NCBI RefSeq assembly: GCF_019247615.1 | Contig: NZ_JAFBAT010000243.1 | Coordinates: 1 to 36,678 of the forward strand | Direction: 5' to 3' | Length of the DNA: 36,678 nucleotides | Source of the DNA: Mycobacterium sp. | Lineage (GTDB): Bacteria; Actinomycetota; Actinomycetes; Mycobacteriales; Mycobacteriaceae | Part shown: positions 7,864 through 18,019 of the stretch, one piece after another | Position numbering within the stretch: the stretch's first letter is position 1 | Layout of the letters: each line of letters opens with the position of its first letter | The notes under the pieces: generated by a model | The model's input: the letters and a program-made list of their open reading frames with translations, nothing else | The model's database searches: none | What the model was told of the DNA's origin: nothing | Position numbers and translations under genes: made by a program

Positions 7864-8721
7864 CTATTTCAGATCGGCGGCGACCCGCTCCAAGGCGGCC
7901 AAGTGGTCGTCGACCGTGGCCAGCCCGGCCTTCATGGTGTTCACCGACACGTGCGTGGCACCGGCGGCTTTCCAGGCGGCGATGTCCGCGGCGGCCTTGT
8001 CGGGGTCGCCCACCCAGGTGACCCGGCCTTCCATTCCCAGGCTGTCGGCGTCCCGGCCCGCAGCGGCCGCCGCGCGCTGCACCTGCTCACGCGCGTGGTC
8101 GAGGCCGGACCCGGGTCCCATCATCGGGAACCAGCCGTCGCCGAGGCACCCGGCGCGTTCGTAGGCGCGATCGGAGGCGGCACCGAACCACACCGGGATC
8201 GGGCGCTGGGTGGGCAACGGGGCAAGCCCCGCCCCGGTCACCGTGTGGTACTTGCCCTCGAAGGTGACCGACCGTTGCGTCCACAGCTTCCGCATGAGCT
8301 CGACCTGCTCCTCCGAGCGCCTGCCACGGTTGGTGAAGTTCTCGCCGAGCGCCTCGAACTCGACGGCGTTCCAGCCCAGCCCGACGCCGAGCCGGAAGCG
8401 GCCGCCGGTGAGCAGGTCGACCTCGGCAGCCTGCTTGGCCACCAACACCGTCTGCCGCTGCGGCAGGATGATGACGCCGGTGACGAGTTCCAGCGAGGTG
8501 ACCGCGGCCAGGAAGCCGAACATGGCGAACGGCTCATGAAAAGTCGAGTCGATGTCATACGGGCCGTGCCAGCCCGAGTGAACGGTCGGGTCGGCGCCGA
8601 CGACGTGGTCGTAGGCCAGAATGTGGGTGAACCCGAGTTGTTCGACACCCTGCGCGTACGAACGTACGACTGCGGGGCTGCCGCCAAGCTCGGTCTGCGG
8701 AAAAACAACTCCTATGCGCAT
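7864..8721 (-). CDS. LLM-class F420/flavin-dependent oxidoreductase, 285 aa
   Basis: Luciferase-like TIM-barrel protein. Evidence: MRIGVVFPQTELGG start, FTHILAYDHVVG early in the chain, then FLAAVTSLELVTGVIILPQR and the family signature LTGGRFRLGVGLGWNAVEFEALG, and GDGWFPMMGPG towards the end. In mycobacteria such proteins usually bind coenzyme F420, though FMN use cannot be excluded. Substrate unknown. It lies 54 bases downstream of the flavodoxin-like gene on the same strand and may be the last gene of the dapB-led cluster. Normal family length, intact. Confidence 0.9.
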   Translation of the reverse strand: MRIGVVFPQTELGGSPAVVRSYAQGVEQLGFTHILAYDHVVGADPTVHSGWHGPYDIDSTFHEPFAMFGFLAAVTSLELVTGVIILPQRQTVLVAKQAAEVDLLTGGRFRLGVGLGWNAVEFEALGENFTNRGRRSEEQVELMRKLWTQRSVTFEGKYHTVTGAGLAPLPTQRPIPVWFGAASDRAYERAGCLGDGWFPMMGPGSGLDHAREQVQRAAAAAGRDADSLGMEGRVTWVGDPDKAAADIAAWKAAGATHVSVNTMKAGLATVDDHLAALERVAADLK

Positions 8722-8775
8722 TCAGCGTTCAACCACTGCGCACGTCAACTGCTTCCCAACAAGTGAGCCGGCTAC

Positions 8776-9228
8776 TCACTCCATCAACTGGGCGGCGACG
8801 GTCGCGCCCAGATTCCAGCAGGCCTCCACGTCGGCCTTGCCCGGCTTGCCCAGCACCACAACCGTCTCGGCCACCTGCGCCCAGCCCAGCCCGGTCGTGA
8901 TGGCCGCGAGACCCCGCTCGGCTCCCTCGACGCCCTCGTTGCCGTGCAGCCACGCGCCGAACGGTCGGCCTCGAGTGCTGTCGAGCAGTTGGTAGTACGC
9001 GCAGTCGAACGCGTGCTTCAGCGCGCCCGAAATGTAGCCAAGATTCGCGGGGGTGCCCAGGAGGTAACCGTCAGCCTCGAGCATCTCGACCGGCGACACG
9101 GTGAGCGCCGGTCGGCGCACGACCTCGACGCCCTCGATCTCGGGGTCCGTGGCCCCGGCGACGACGCCCTCGAACATCTCCTGACAGTGCGGCGACGGCG
9201 TGTGGTGGACGATCAGCAGACGGGCCAC
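8776..9228 (-). CDS. Flavodoxin-like NAD(P)H-dependent oxidoreductase family protein (Rv2771c-like), 150 aa
   Basis: Small flavodoxin-fold protein: the N-terminal beta-strand/loop LLIVHHTPSPHCQEMFEGVV fits an FMN phosphate-binding loop, and LEADGYLLGTPANLGYISGALKHAFD matches the ring-binding segment of WrbA/NADPH-FMN reductase relatives. The GTG start (MARLLIV) is favoured because a strong GAGGTGAG ribosome site lies about 11 bases upstream. From memory the M. tuberculosis homologue is Rv2771c, also near dapB. A redox role is likely, perhaps with the LLM oxidoreductase downstream; the substrate is unknown. Confidence 0.85.
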   Translation of the reverse strand: MARLLIVHHTPSPHCQEMFEGVVAGATDPEIEGVEVVRRPALTVSPVEMLEADGYLLGTPANLGYISGALKHAFDCAYYQLLDSTRGRPFGAWLHGNEGVEGAERGLAAITTGLGWAQVAETVVVLGKPGKADVEACWNLGATVAAQLME

Positions 9229-9263
9229 TAGCTGGCTCTCACCTCCTCGGGTGCGCTCGCCGA

Positions 9264-9833
9264 TCAGGTGTGGACGATCCAGCCGGCTTCGGTGTAGGGA
9301 GCGAGTTGCTCCGGATCGTTGATCGTGATGTACAGGTCGCCTCCCGTCGGCATAGCGAAGCCGACGAATCCGTGTGCGGTCTGCCCGTCGTGAAGGCCGC
9401 CCGATTGCAGCGGGGGCATCTTGTGGAGCCTCTGGTAGTCGACCGCAAGCGTTGACGGCTGGGGCGCGTCGTCGGGATGGGTCCATGGCTGATTGCCGCC
9501 GCCGTATGCGGCGAATATGTAGCGCTGGTCGTACTCGAAGAATCGGTGGGACGTCCCGGTGATAGTCAGTTCCACCACGTTGCATGAGGAGCCATACGTC
9601 GGACTCGCAAAATGAGAGGCGCACCCGGGCGGTAACCACGTTGCACTGTTGACAGTGATGTCGGCGGTCGCGCCGCCGGCCGCCCGCGCATGCACCGGCA
9701 CGCCCATCTGACCGATCGGGAACGGTGAACTCTCGGATGGGGGGTCCGCCGAACCGGTGGGACACGAGCATGCGGCGATGACTAAGGCGACCGCGGCGAC
9801 CGCGGCTGCGGCGATTACGGATCCCGCGCGCAC
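9264..9833 (-). CDS. Secreted lipoprotein with MPT63/DUF4352-like domain, 189 aa
   Basis: The N-terminus is a lipoprotein signal: MRAGSV, a hydrophobic Ala/Val-rich stretch, then VIAAC, a lipobox with the lipidated Cys at residue 22. The mature part begins with a Ser/Pro linker and continues with beta-rich sequence (ADITVNSATWLPP, VVELTITGTSHRFFEYD, GGNQPWTHPDDAP, GFVGFAMPTGGDLYITI), which resembles the immunoglobulin-like fold of MPT63/DUF4352 exported proteins. Expected on the outer face of the plasma membrane. It sits between the small membrane protein and the flavodoxin-like gene in the dapB-led series. Function unknown; the domain call is by resemblance only. Confidence 0.85.
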   Translation of the reverse strand: MRAGSVIAAAAVAAVALVIAACSCPTGSADPPSESSPFPIGQMGVPVHARAAGGATADITVNSATWLPPGCASHFASPTYGSSCNVVELTITGTSHRFFEYDQRYIFAAYGGGNQPWTHPDDAPQPSTLAVDYQRLHKMPPLQSGGLHDGQTAHGFVGFAMPTGGDLYITINDPEQLAPYTEAGWIVHT

Positions 9834-9896
9834 CCCGCCAGGCTACCCGCAGCGCTGCCCGCGAAAAACGCGGACGCTCTGATGCCTATGAGCTGC

Positions 9897-10373
9897 TCAC
9901 CGGCCGGCCTGCTGTTCTTGTAGTTTCAGGGCCGTCCCCATTGCTGCCCGCGCGCGGCGTCGGTCCCCCGCATAGTCGTAGGCCCGGGCCAGCCGGTACC
10001 AGCGCCGCCAGTCGTCGGGGTCGCCTTCCACCTCGGTGCGCACGGTGGCGAATAGGGCGTCGGCCGCGCCTCGCTCGATGCGGCCCGATGGCCGCCTCGG
10101 CAGCGCGCTGATGTCGAGTTCCATTCCGTCCGCTGCGATCAGGCGCGCCAGCCTCTGGTGGGCGAATCCGGCCCGCAGGGTGGCGATCATGGCCCACAAC
10201 CCGATGAGGGGCATGATCACCAACGCCAGCCCGAGGCCCACCTCGGCGGCGCGTCCCGAGGCGATCATCGCGAATGCCAGCCGCCCCAAGAACACGAAGT
10301 ACGCCAGCATGGCCGCGCACATGAAGGCGATGAGCAGTTGGACCCGCAGAGCGCGCGTGCCTTCGGTGCTCAT
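9897..10373 (-). CDS. Small membrane protein with two TM segments and a TPR-like tail (Rv2772c-like), 158 aa
   Basis: Two hydrophobic segments near the N-terminus (VQLLIAFMCAAMLAYFVFLG and VGLGLALVIMPLIGLWAMIA) anchor the protein. The C-terminal cytoplasmic-looking part (DPDDWRRWYRLARAYDYAGDRRRARAAM) reads like one tetratricopeptide-type helical hairpin. The ATG giving MSTEGTRAL is chosen; an upstream in-frame extension overlaps dapB and is Cys/Arg-rich. It starts 7 bases after the dapB stop, so it is cotranscribed with dapB; from memory the same pair is Rv2773c-Rv2772c in M. tuberculosis. Biochemical role unknown. Confidence 0.85.
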   Translation of the reverse strand: MSTEGTRALRVQLLIAFMCAAMLAYFVFLGRLAFAMIASGRAAEVGLGLALVIMPLIGLWAMIATLRAGFAHQRLARLIAADGMELDISALPRRPSGRIERGAADALFATVRTEVEGDPDDWRRWYRLARAYDYAGDRRRARAAMGTALKLQEQQAGR

Positions 10374-10380
10374 TGCACAT

Positions 10381-12583
<2,203 letters not shown>

Positions 12584-12604
12584 TTGACAGTCCCGTGTTC
12601 ACAG

Positions 12605-12688
12605 GCACTTCGTGCACTTGGACCCCGGCGCGCGGCAATGACTTTGACCCCCCGGAGCGCCTCTTCAACGAAGACGACGGCGAGGCGC
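12605..12688. terminator. Inverted repeats between convergent EAL and dehydrogenase genes
   Basis: In this 113-base convergent gap, GCAC-TTC-GTGC (12605-12615) follows the EAL stop, and GCGCCTC (12657-12663) pairs with GAGGCGC (12682-12688) just after the stop of the opposite gene. No U-tract follows either, as is common in mycobacteria. They could stop transcription from either side. Confidence 0.35.
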
Positions 12689-12696
12689 CTTCACGG

Positions 12697-13785
12697 TTAC
12701 CGCACGAACCGCCCCGCGAACCCGCGCAGCGGCAGGTCGGCGCTGGTGATGAGCCCCGGCGGCGCCGCGACGATCGACTTGATCGAGTGCAGCGCGGGCA
12801 TGCCGGTCACGGTCATGCCGATGGAGGCGAAGTTGTCGGGGTTGGACAGGTCGACGCCGGGCTTGGGGAAGATCATGTGCTTGTTGTAGATGCACGGGTC
12901 GCCCTTGATCTGAGTGATGTAGCAGCCCTTAATGTTCCAGCTCGGGTCGGTGTGCGGGGTCATCTGCCACTCCAGGTGCGTTTCGACGCGCGGCACGCCG
13001 TCGACCATGCCCTGGTACTTGATGTAGTTGCCGCCTAGCGACCCCTTGGGCAGCGTGTACCAGCCGAGGTCGACGTCCTTGGTGCAGGCGCCCAACTCGT
13101 AACTGAACTTCACCTCATCCAGGGGCAGGTCGAAGCAGTCGGCCATCATGAGCACGCTGTCGGCGAAGACGCGGGTGTACTTCTCCAGCTTCGACGGGAT
13201 CTCCGGGTCGTCGACCGGCTGCCCATAACCCACCTCGATCCAGGTGTCCTTGGAATGGTGGCAGGATACGTCGACGGACTCGATGGTGGTGACGTTCTCG
13301 ATGTCGGAGACGTCGGCCGAGCACACCACCCCGAGGATCTGGTTCAGCCCCGGGTTCATCCCGGTGCCGTAGAACGTCGCGCCGCCCTTTTCGCAGGCCT
13401 CGGCCAGCAGCTTGGTCACCGGCTTGCCCGACGGGTGCGGGTGGTTCCTGTCGCGATGCCACCCGGTGATCCAGTCGGCGGTCGTCACGATGTTGATGCC
13501 CGCCTCAAGCACTTTGACGTACAGGTCCTCGTCGGGAAACACTCCGTGAAACGTCAGCACGTCCGGCTTGGCGGCGATGATCTCCTCGACGGTGCCGGTC
13601 GCGCTCACGCCATTGGGCGCCAGGCCGGCCAGCTCGCCGGCGTCCCTGCCCACCTTCTCCGGCGAATAGCAGTGCAGCCCAACCAGTTCCAAGTCGGGCT
13701 GGGTGGCGATCCGCTTGATCATCTCCGAGCCGACGTTTCCGGTGGCCACCTGGAAAACGCGGATCGGTCGAGCGGGTGCATTCAT
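12697..13785 (-). CDS. NAD(P)H-dependent amine dehydrogenase family protein (DapB-like fold), 362 aa
   Basis: N-terminal Rossmann motif FQVATGNVGSEMIKRI followed by LVGLHCYSPEKVGRDAGEL, the pattern of the dihydrodipicolinate-reductase-like family that includes 2,4-diaminopentanoate dehydrogenases; mycobacteria carry many uncharacterised paralogues. The middle (TFYGTGMNPGLNQIL) and the conserved C-terminal part (HLEWQMTPHTDPSW) fit the same family. It lies 17 bases downstream of the Rieske oxygenase gene on the same strand, so the two are probably cotranscribed. A natural substrate is not known; steroid or lipid-derived ketones/amines are possible because of the partner oxygenase. Complete and of usual length. 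Confidence 0.85.
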   Translation of the reverse strand: MNAPARPIRVFQVATGNVGSEMIKRIATQPDLELVGLHCYSPEKVGRDAGELAGLAPNGVSATGTVEEIIAAKPDVLTFHGVFPDEDLYVKVLEAGINIVTTADWITGWHRDRNHPHPSGKPVTKLLAEACEKGGATFYGTGMNPGLNQILGVVCSADVSDIENVTTIESVDVSCHHSKDTWIEVGYGQPVDDPEIPSKLEKYTRVFADSVLMMADCFDLPLDEVKFSYELGACTKDVDLGWYTLPKGSLGGNYIKYQGMVDGVPRVETHLEWQMTPHTDPSWNIKGCYITQIKGDPCIYNKHMIFPKPGVDLSNPDNFASIGMTVTGMPALHSIKSIVAAPPGLITSADLPLRGFAGRFVR

Positions 13786-13802
13786 GTAGTTTCAGCCTTT
13801 TC

Positions 13803-14783
13803 CTAGGATGCTGCGTAGAACTGCTTGGCCCACTTGCGGATCGCGGTGAACCCCTGATACTCGTCGGGGGCCAGAGCGGGCGGGTCGGAGTAGCGCTGGT
13901 GCTGCCAGATTTCGACGTCCTGCTCGAACTGCCGGATCACTTCCCGTCCGAACTCGGCCGCCTTGCGCTCGGCCCGCGCGGGGTCCCTGCCGGGCGCGCG
14001 CCCGATGTAGACCATGAACCGCACATCGGAGGTGGACTCGTCGACGGGCGTTACGGCGGAGATGGTGCGGTTGTCGACCATCCCCCAGCTCTTGGTCACC
14101 GCGATGCCCAGGCCGCCGTTGATGGCCTCCACACCGCTGTTGACGTCCTCGATCTTCTGGCCGTCGTCGCCCTCGAACGTGATCGTGAAATCCACGAAGG
14201 ACACCGCGTCCCCGAAGTCGTGCCGGGTGAACACCGGCACGATCGGCGTGTTGTGCACGAACTTGAAATGCGCGAAGTCCACCCCGTTTTCGAGCACGTA
14301 TTGCGGATGTAGCTCCAGGCGCGGCCGATACAGCCGCTGCTGTGGGTGGTAATCGTCGGCGGCGCGGCCGTCGTCGAAGGAGGCGAACACGTCGGGCGCG
14401 TCGAAGTACGGCTCGCGGCGTTCGACGTCGTGCCAGATGTAGACCGATTCGTTTCGCTCCACCACGGGATAGGTGCGGATCCGTCTCCCGCGGTTGGGCC
14501 GGTCCTGGTACGGGATGCAGACGTTGCGTCCCTCCTGGCTCCACTGCCACCCGTGGAACGGGCACTGAAGTATCTCGCCGACGACCTTGCCGCCGTAACC
14601 CAGGTGTGCCCCAAGGTGTTCGCAGTAAGCGTCCATCACGGTGAGCCGGCCGGAATCGGCCCGCCAGGCAACCATCTCGGTGTCGAAGTACTTCATCTTG
14701 TGCACGTCGCCCGCGCCGATCTCGTCTGACCAGGCGACCTGGAACCATCCCGTCGGCTTCATCGACAACGGCGGCTTAGCCAT
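13803..14783 (-). CDS. Rieske non-heme iron oxygenase, KshA-like, 326 aa
   Basis: Terminal oxygenase subunit. The N-terminal Rieske domain has CEHLGAHLG (Cys54, His56) and CPFHGW (Cys74, His77) to bind the [2Fe-2S] cluster. The catalytic domain has NGVDFAHFKFVH (Asp169 bridging, His172 and His177 iron ligands), with Asp289 in EQDVEIW as the likely third ligand. The sequence resembles 3-ketosteroid 9alpha-hydroxylase (KshA) but is shorter than KshA proper (~380 residues as recalled), so steroid hydroxylation is only a guess. A GGAGG-like site precedes the ATG. No reductase or ferredoxin gene lies next to it, so electrons must come from elsewhere. Divergent from the TetR gene. Confidence 0.9.
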   Translation of the reverse strand: MAKPPLSMKPTGWFQVAWSDEIGAGDVHKMKYFDTEMVAWRADSGRLTVMDAYCEHLGAHLGYGGKVVGEILQCPFHGWQWSQEGRNVCIPYQDRPNRGRRIRTYPVVERNESVYIWHDVERREPYFDAPDVFASFDDGRAADDYHPQQRLYRPRLELHPQYVLENGVDFAHFKFVHNTPIVPVFTRHDFGDAVSFVDFTITFEGDDGQKIEDVNSGVEAINGGLGIAVTKSWGMVDNRTISAVTPVDESTSDVRFMVYIGRAPGRDPARAERKAAEFGREVIRQFEQDVEIWQHQRYSDPPALAPDEYQGFTAIRKWAKQFYAAS

Positions 14784-14842
14784 CGGGCTCTGCCATCTTC
14801 AGCGTCCTCCCGAGAGAATCACAGTGCCCTCTATGAAAATGG

Positions 14843-14848
14843 TAGCCT
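14843..14848 (+). promoter_or_regulatory. Candidate -10 of the tetR gene (leaderless type)
   Basis: TAGCCT ending 6 bases before the GTG start of the TetR-family gene, inside the 71-base divergent spacer shared with the Rieske gene. Autoregulation from this spacer is likely, but I could not find a convincing long palindrome; the best element is a short CACAGTG. Confidence 0.5.
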
Positions 14849-14854
14849 GGTCGG

Positions 14855-15502
14855 GTGGCTACCGCAAATGTCGCGGGGCGCCGCCCCAACCGCCGCGGGA
14901 ACGCGACGCGCGAGAACATGCTCGAGGCCGCGCTGAGGTCGCTCGCGTCCGGCGAGCGAGGCTCGGTGTCGGCCAACCGCATCGCCAAGGACATCGGCGC
15001 CACCTGGGGCGCGGTGCAGTACCAGTTCGGCGACGCCGACGGCTTTTGGGCCGCCGTCCTGCACCGCACCGCCGAGCGGCGGGCCGCCACCTTCTCCACG
15101 CTGTCGGCGCCGGCACCACCGGACGCGCCGTTGCGGCAGCGTGTGGGCGCCATCGTCGACACCCTTTACCGCGGCTTGGCGTCGCCGGATTCACGCGCGA
15201 TCGAGAACTTGCGGGCGGCGCTGCCCCGCGAACCCCAAGAGCTCGAACGCCTCTACCCGCGCACCGCCGCCGAGCTGTTCTCCTGGGGCAAGAGCTGGCT
15301 TCAGACCTGCCAGAACGCCTTCGCCGGGCTGGGCGTCGACCGTGACCGGGTCCAAGAGATGGCCGCCCTCATCCCCGGAGCGATGCGCGGCCTGGTGTCG
15401 GAGCGCCAACTGGGCTCGTACGCCGACCTTGACATGGCCCGGCGGGGCCTGACCAATGCCCTGGCCGCCTATCTTGAGCAATCCCGGTCGGAAAGTCTCT
15501 AG
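14855..15502 (+). CDS. TetR-family transcriptional regulator, 215 aa
   Basis: N-terminal DNA-binding domain: RRGNATRENMLEAALRSLAS, then helix-turn-helix SANRIAKDIGATWGAVQYQFGD (the usual VSxxxIAxxxGVSxGxxYxYF pattern). The rest is a helical ligand domain with no recognisable binding signature. GTG start placed 6 bases after a TAGCCT hexamer. Its position, divergent from the Rieske/dehydrogenase pair with only 71 bases between, predicts that it controls that pair and itself. The inducer is unknown, probably related to the oxygenase substrate. Confidence 0.9.
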   Translation: MATANVAGRRPNRRGNATRENMLEAALRSLASGERGSVSANRIAKDIGATWGAVQYQFGDADGFWAAVLHRTAERRAATFSTLSAPAPPDAPLRQRVGAIVDTLYRGLASPDSRAIENLRAALPREPQELERLYPRTAAELFSWGKSWLQTCQNAFAGLGVDRDRVQEMAALIPGAMRGLVSERQLGSYADLDMARRGLTNALAAYLEQSRSESL

Positions 15503-15505
15503 CCT
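15500..15505 (+). promoter_or_regulatory. Candidate -10 of the GNAT gene (leaderless type)
   Basis: TAGCCT ends 6 bases before the GTG of the acetyltransferase gene. It is the same hexamer and the same spacing as for the preceding tetR gene, and it overlaps the tetR TAG stop codon. Confidence 0.45.
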
Positions 15506-15511
15506 TAGCGT

Positions 15512-16024
15512 GTGACGTCACCAGACATCCGGATCCGCGAGGCGAAGCCGGACGACTACCCCAGCGTCGCGGACATGCACTATCCGGTGTGGCGACAGTC
15601 CTGGGCGGGGATACTGGCGCCTCCCTTGCTCGACATACTCGGTTCGGCCAAACGCTGGGTGGCCGAGGTTTACCCGCAAAGTCTCAGTCGCCGCGGATGG
15701 CGCATGTGGATGGCAGAATCCGACGGCCGGACGATCGGGGTGAGCATCTTCGGGCCGGACTCCGCCGGTTCCGATGACCTGCTCATCGACGCCCTCTACA
15801 TCGCCGAGGAAAGTCAACGGCACGGCATCGGTGGCCGCCTGCTGGACGAGATTGCGCGCGCACATCCGGCGGGTGACGTGGTCTTGTGGTGCGCAGAGAA
15901 AAACGGCAAAGCCCGCCGCTTCTACGAGAAGAAAAACTTTCGAATCGACGGGCGCACCCTCAATTGGGAGCCGCTGCCCGGCGTGGTCGTGCCGCACGTG
16001 GGCTACCGGCTCAGGCGTCGATGA
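15512..16024 (+). CDS. GNAT-family N-acetyltransferase (Rv2775-like), 170 aa
   Basis: Acetyl-CoA-dependent acyltransferase fold: IRIREAKPDDYPSVADMH at the N-terminus, LLIDALYIAEESQRHGIGGRLLDEIA (motif A, with the Q/RxxGxG/A pyrophosphate loop as QRHGIGG) and LWCAEKNGKARRFYEKKNFR (motif B). Acceptor unknown. It starts 9 bases after the TetR gene and has its own possible leaderless -10. From memory, the M. tuberculosis neighbour of dapB on the plus strand, Rv2775, is the same type, so this is probably a core gene with the EAL-TetR block inserted before it. Convergent with the EphD-like gene. Confidence 0.9.
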   Translation: MTSPDIRIREAKPDDYPSVADMHYPVWRQSWAGILAPPLLDILGSAKRWVAEVYPQSLSRRGWRMWMAESDGRTIGVSIFGPDSAGSDDLLIDALYIAEESQRHGIGGRLLDEIARAHPAGDVVLWCAEKNGKARRFYEKKNFRIDGRTLNWEPLPGVVVPHVGYRLRRR

Positions 16025-16050
16025 CCAGGCAGCCGCCGTTCGCCCGCTCC

Positions 16051-17817
16051 TCAGGTCTGCCGAATGTCCAAGCGCGCGAACAACCTCAGCGCCGACGGGC
16101 TGATGCGCCGCATCGCGTAGCCGATCCTTGACTCGGCGGCGATCGGCAGCACGGGCGGCCCGGTCTTGACTGCCTTGACAATCGCCTTGGCCACCGCCTC
16201 CGGTGTGTAGTTGCGCCGCCGGTATGCCGCATCGGCCTTTTCTCGGGCGCGCTCCTGCTGTTCGGCCGTCATCCCGGCGTAGATGGTGCTCTTGGCGATG
16301 TTGGTGTTGACGAATCCCGGGCACACCGCTGTCACCGTGATGCCCTCGTCGGCGAGGTCGGCCCTCAGCGATTCGCTGAATCCCAACACCGCGGCCTTCG
16401 AGGTGCTGTACGCCACCATGGATTTCGACGGTATGAACGCCGCGGCCGATGCCACGTTGATGATCGTTCCGCCCTCGCCGCGCTCGACCATCTGCGCCCC
16501 GAACGCCCGGCTACCGGCGATGACGCCGCGGACGTTGACGCCCATGATGTCGTCCCAATTCGCCGGACTCGTCTCCAGGAAGCGGCCCGCCATCCCGATG
16601 CCGGCGTTGTTGACCAGGATGTCGACCACGCCGTCCTCGGAAAGCACCTGTGCGGCAAGGTCGTTCATCGCGGCTTCGTCGCTGACGTCGACCCGGTACA
16701 CCGCGGCCTCGGCGCACGCCGCGCGAACGGCATCCGCGCTCTCGTTGGCCGCCGCGAGGTCGCGGTCGACGATCACCACCTTGCGGGCGCCGTGACGAGC
16801 GAGCTCTACCGCGGTGGCCCGGCCGATGCCCGCCCCGGCCCCGGTGACCAGCGCGAGTTTGCCCCGCACGTCGCGCGGTCCGCCGCCCGCCGCCGACCCG
16901 CTGGGGCCGTCCGCCCCGTCGGCGTTGTGATCGACCCAGTCGGCGGTCAGCCGCGCAATGACGTCGGGACGTGACGCGACCACCCAGTGCCCGCCCTCGA
17001 TCGGAATCACCCTGCCGCGGGCGGGAATCGCGCCGGTGAACCGTTGCAGGGCGGGTGTCACAAAGATATCTTTGCGCGGCACCAGAACCTGCACGGCGAC
17101 GCGCGTCTGCGGCAGGTGCGGCGACGGCGACAGCATCGGCGCGGGCATGTTCTCCCGATACAGGTTGAGCCCGTTGACGTAGTCACTGATCGACCGCGGA
17201 GTCGCGTCGCGCCGGCTGCGGATACTCGAGCGGCCGATGCGTTCAAAGGCCTCAACGAGTTTCACGCCGAGCCGAGAGCGAAACACCAACTCCGGCAGCA
17301 CGGGGCACAGGAAGAAGCCGATGTACGTCGAGCCCAGCAGCTGTCTTGCCACCTGAGCGACGGCCCTCGGAGTGCGCGCCGACCGCAGGAAGCTCCCCGC
17401 GTATTCCAAGTGCGGACCGGAGATCGACGTGAATGAGGCGACTCTGCCCATCACCGAATCTTCGGTGACCGCCGGCCAGGCTTGGATCGAGCCCCAGTCG
17501 TGAGCCAGCAGGTGCACCCGCGCGACACCGAGGCTGCCGATCACCGCGTCGACGTCCGCCACCAGCTGGCCGAAGGCGTACCCCGATCGCCTTGCAGGAC
17601 AGGCTGATTCGCCTGCGCCGCGGACGTCGTAGGCCACGAAGTTATACCGCCCCCCGTAGTGCGCGTCGAGTTCCGCCGCCACACCGTCCCAGACGTGATG
17701 GTTGTCGGGCCAGCCGTGAATGGCGAGTATCGTCGGGCGCCCCGGATCGATCTCGGTGTACCGGTGCACCGCCAGCCTGACGCCGTCGGAGGCGGTGATG
17801 ATGGAAGCGCTGGGCAT
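16051..17817 (-). CDS. EphD-like alpha/beta-hydrolase-SDR fusion protein, 588 aa
   Basis: Two enzymes in one chain. Residues 1-~295 are an alpha/beta hydrolase of the epoxide-hydrolase type: HGWPD oxyanion motif (34-38), nucleophile Asp107 in LLAHDWGS, acid Asp250 in VPRKD, and His277 in EGGHW. Residues ~315-588 are an SDR: TGAGAGIG (325-332), NNAGIG (403-408), Ser457, Tyr470 and Lys474 (YSTSK). A Gly/Ser/Asp-rich linker joins them. M. tuberculosis EphD (Rv2214c, ~592 aa) has the same layout and is linked to mycolic-acid metabolism. This gene is in a different neighbourhood and looks like a paralogue, so I give no symbol. Likely role: opening a lipid epoxide and oxidising the diol. Confidence 0.9.
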   Translation of the reverse strand: MPSASIITASDGVRLAVHRYTEIDPGRPTILAIHGWPDNHHVWDGVAAELDAHYGGRYNFVAYDVRGAGESACPARRSGYAFGQLVADVDAVIGSLGVARVHLLAHDWGSIQAWPAVTEDSVMGRVASFTSISGPHLEYAGSFLRSARTPRAVAQVARQLLGSTYIGFFLCPVLPELVFRSRLGVKLVEAFERIGRSSIRSRRDATPRSISDYVNGLNLYRENMPAPMLSPSPHLPQTRVAVQVLVPRKDIFVTPALQRFTGAIPARGRVIPIEGGHWVVASRPDVIARLTADWVDHNADGADGPSGSAAGGGPRDVRGKLALVTGAGAGIGRATAVELARHGARKVVIVDRDLAAANESADAVRAACAEAAVYRVDVSDEAAMNDLAAQVLSEDGVVDILVNNAGIGMAGRFLETSPANWDDIMGVNVRGVIAGSRAFGAQMVERGEGGTIINVASAAAFIPSKSMVAYSTSKAAVLGFSESLRADLADEGITVTAVCPGFVNTNIAKSTIYAGMTAEQQERAREKADAAYRRRNYTPEAVAKAIVKAVKTGPPVLPIAAESRIGYAMRRISPSALRLFARLDIRQT

Positions 17818-17999
17818 GGATCAGCGCGACGCGCGCGCGGTGTTCATGGTGTCGAACGCGACGGCCTTGTGCTCGACGGCAGAGGTCGTGGCAGTCACGG
17901 GTCGGAAGTATAGCCGCCTTCGGCGAATATGCGAAACCGCGGGTACCGGGTTCTGCCCAACTCCCGAAACTCGTTGACAAATCCAACAACTATTTTCCG

Positions 18000-18014
18000 A
18001 AATATGAGATATTT
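18000..18014. promoter_or_regulatory. AT-rich palindrome at the start of the arsR gene (probable operator)
   Basis: AAATAT-GAG-ATATTT, a perfect 6-base inverted repeat with a 3-base centre, ends 5 bases before the arsR ATG at 18020. ArsR-family proteins bind short AT-rich dyads over their own promoters, so this is a good autoregulatory site. A TTGACA at 17974-17979 may be part of the promoter, although no -10 sits at standard spacing from it. Confidence 0.55.
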
Positions 18015-18019
18015 TGGTT

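Noticed and set aside
14784-14854. Full TetR palindrome in the Rieske/tetR spacer
   Set aside because: CACAGTG and AGAG...CTCT pieces exist, but their arms do not align into one convincing dyad.
17974-17996. TTGACA / TATTTT as the arsR promoter
   Set aside because: The hexamers are only 11 bases apart, too close for a normal promoter; kept only as a possible -35.
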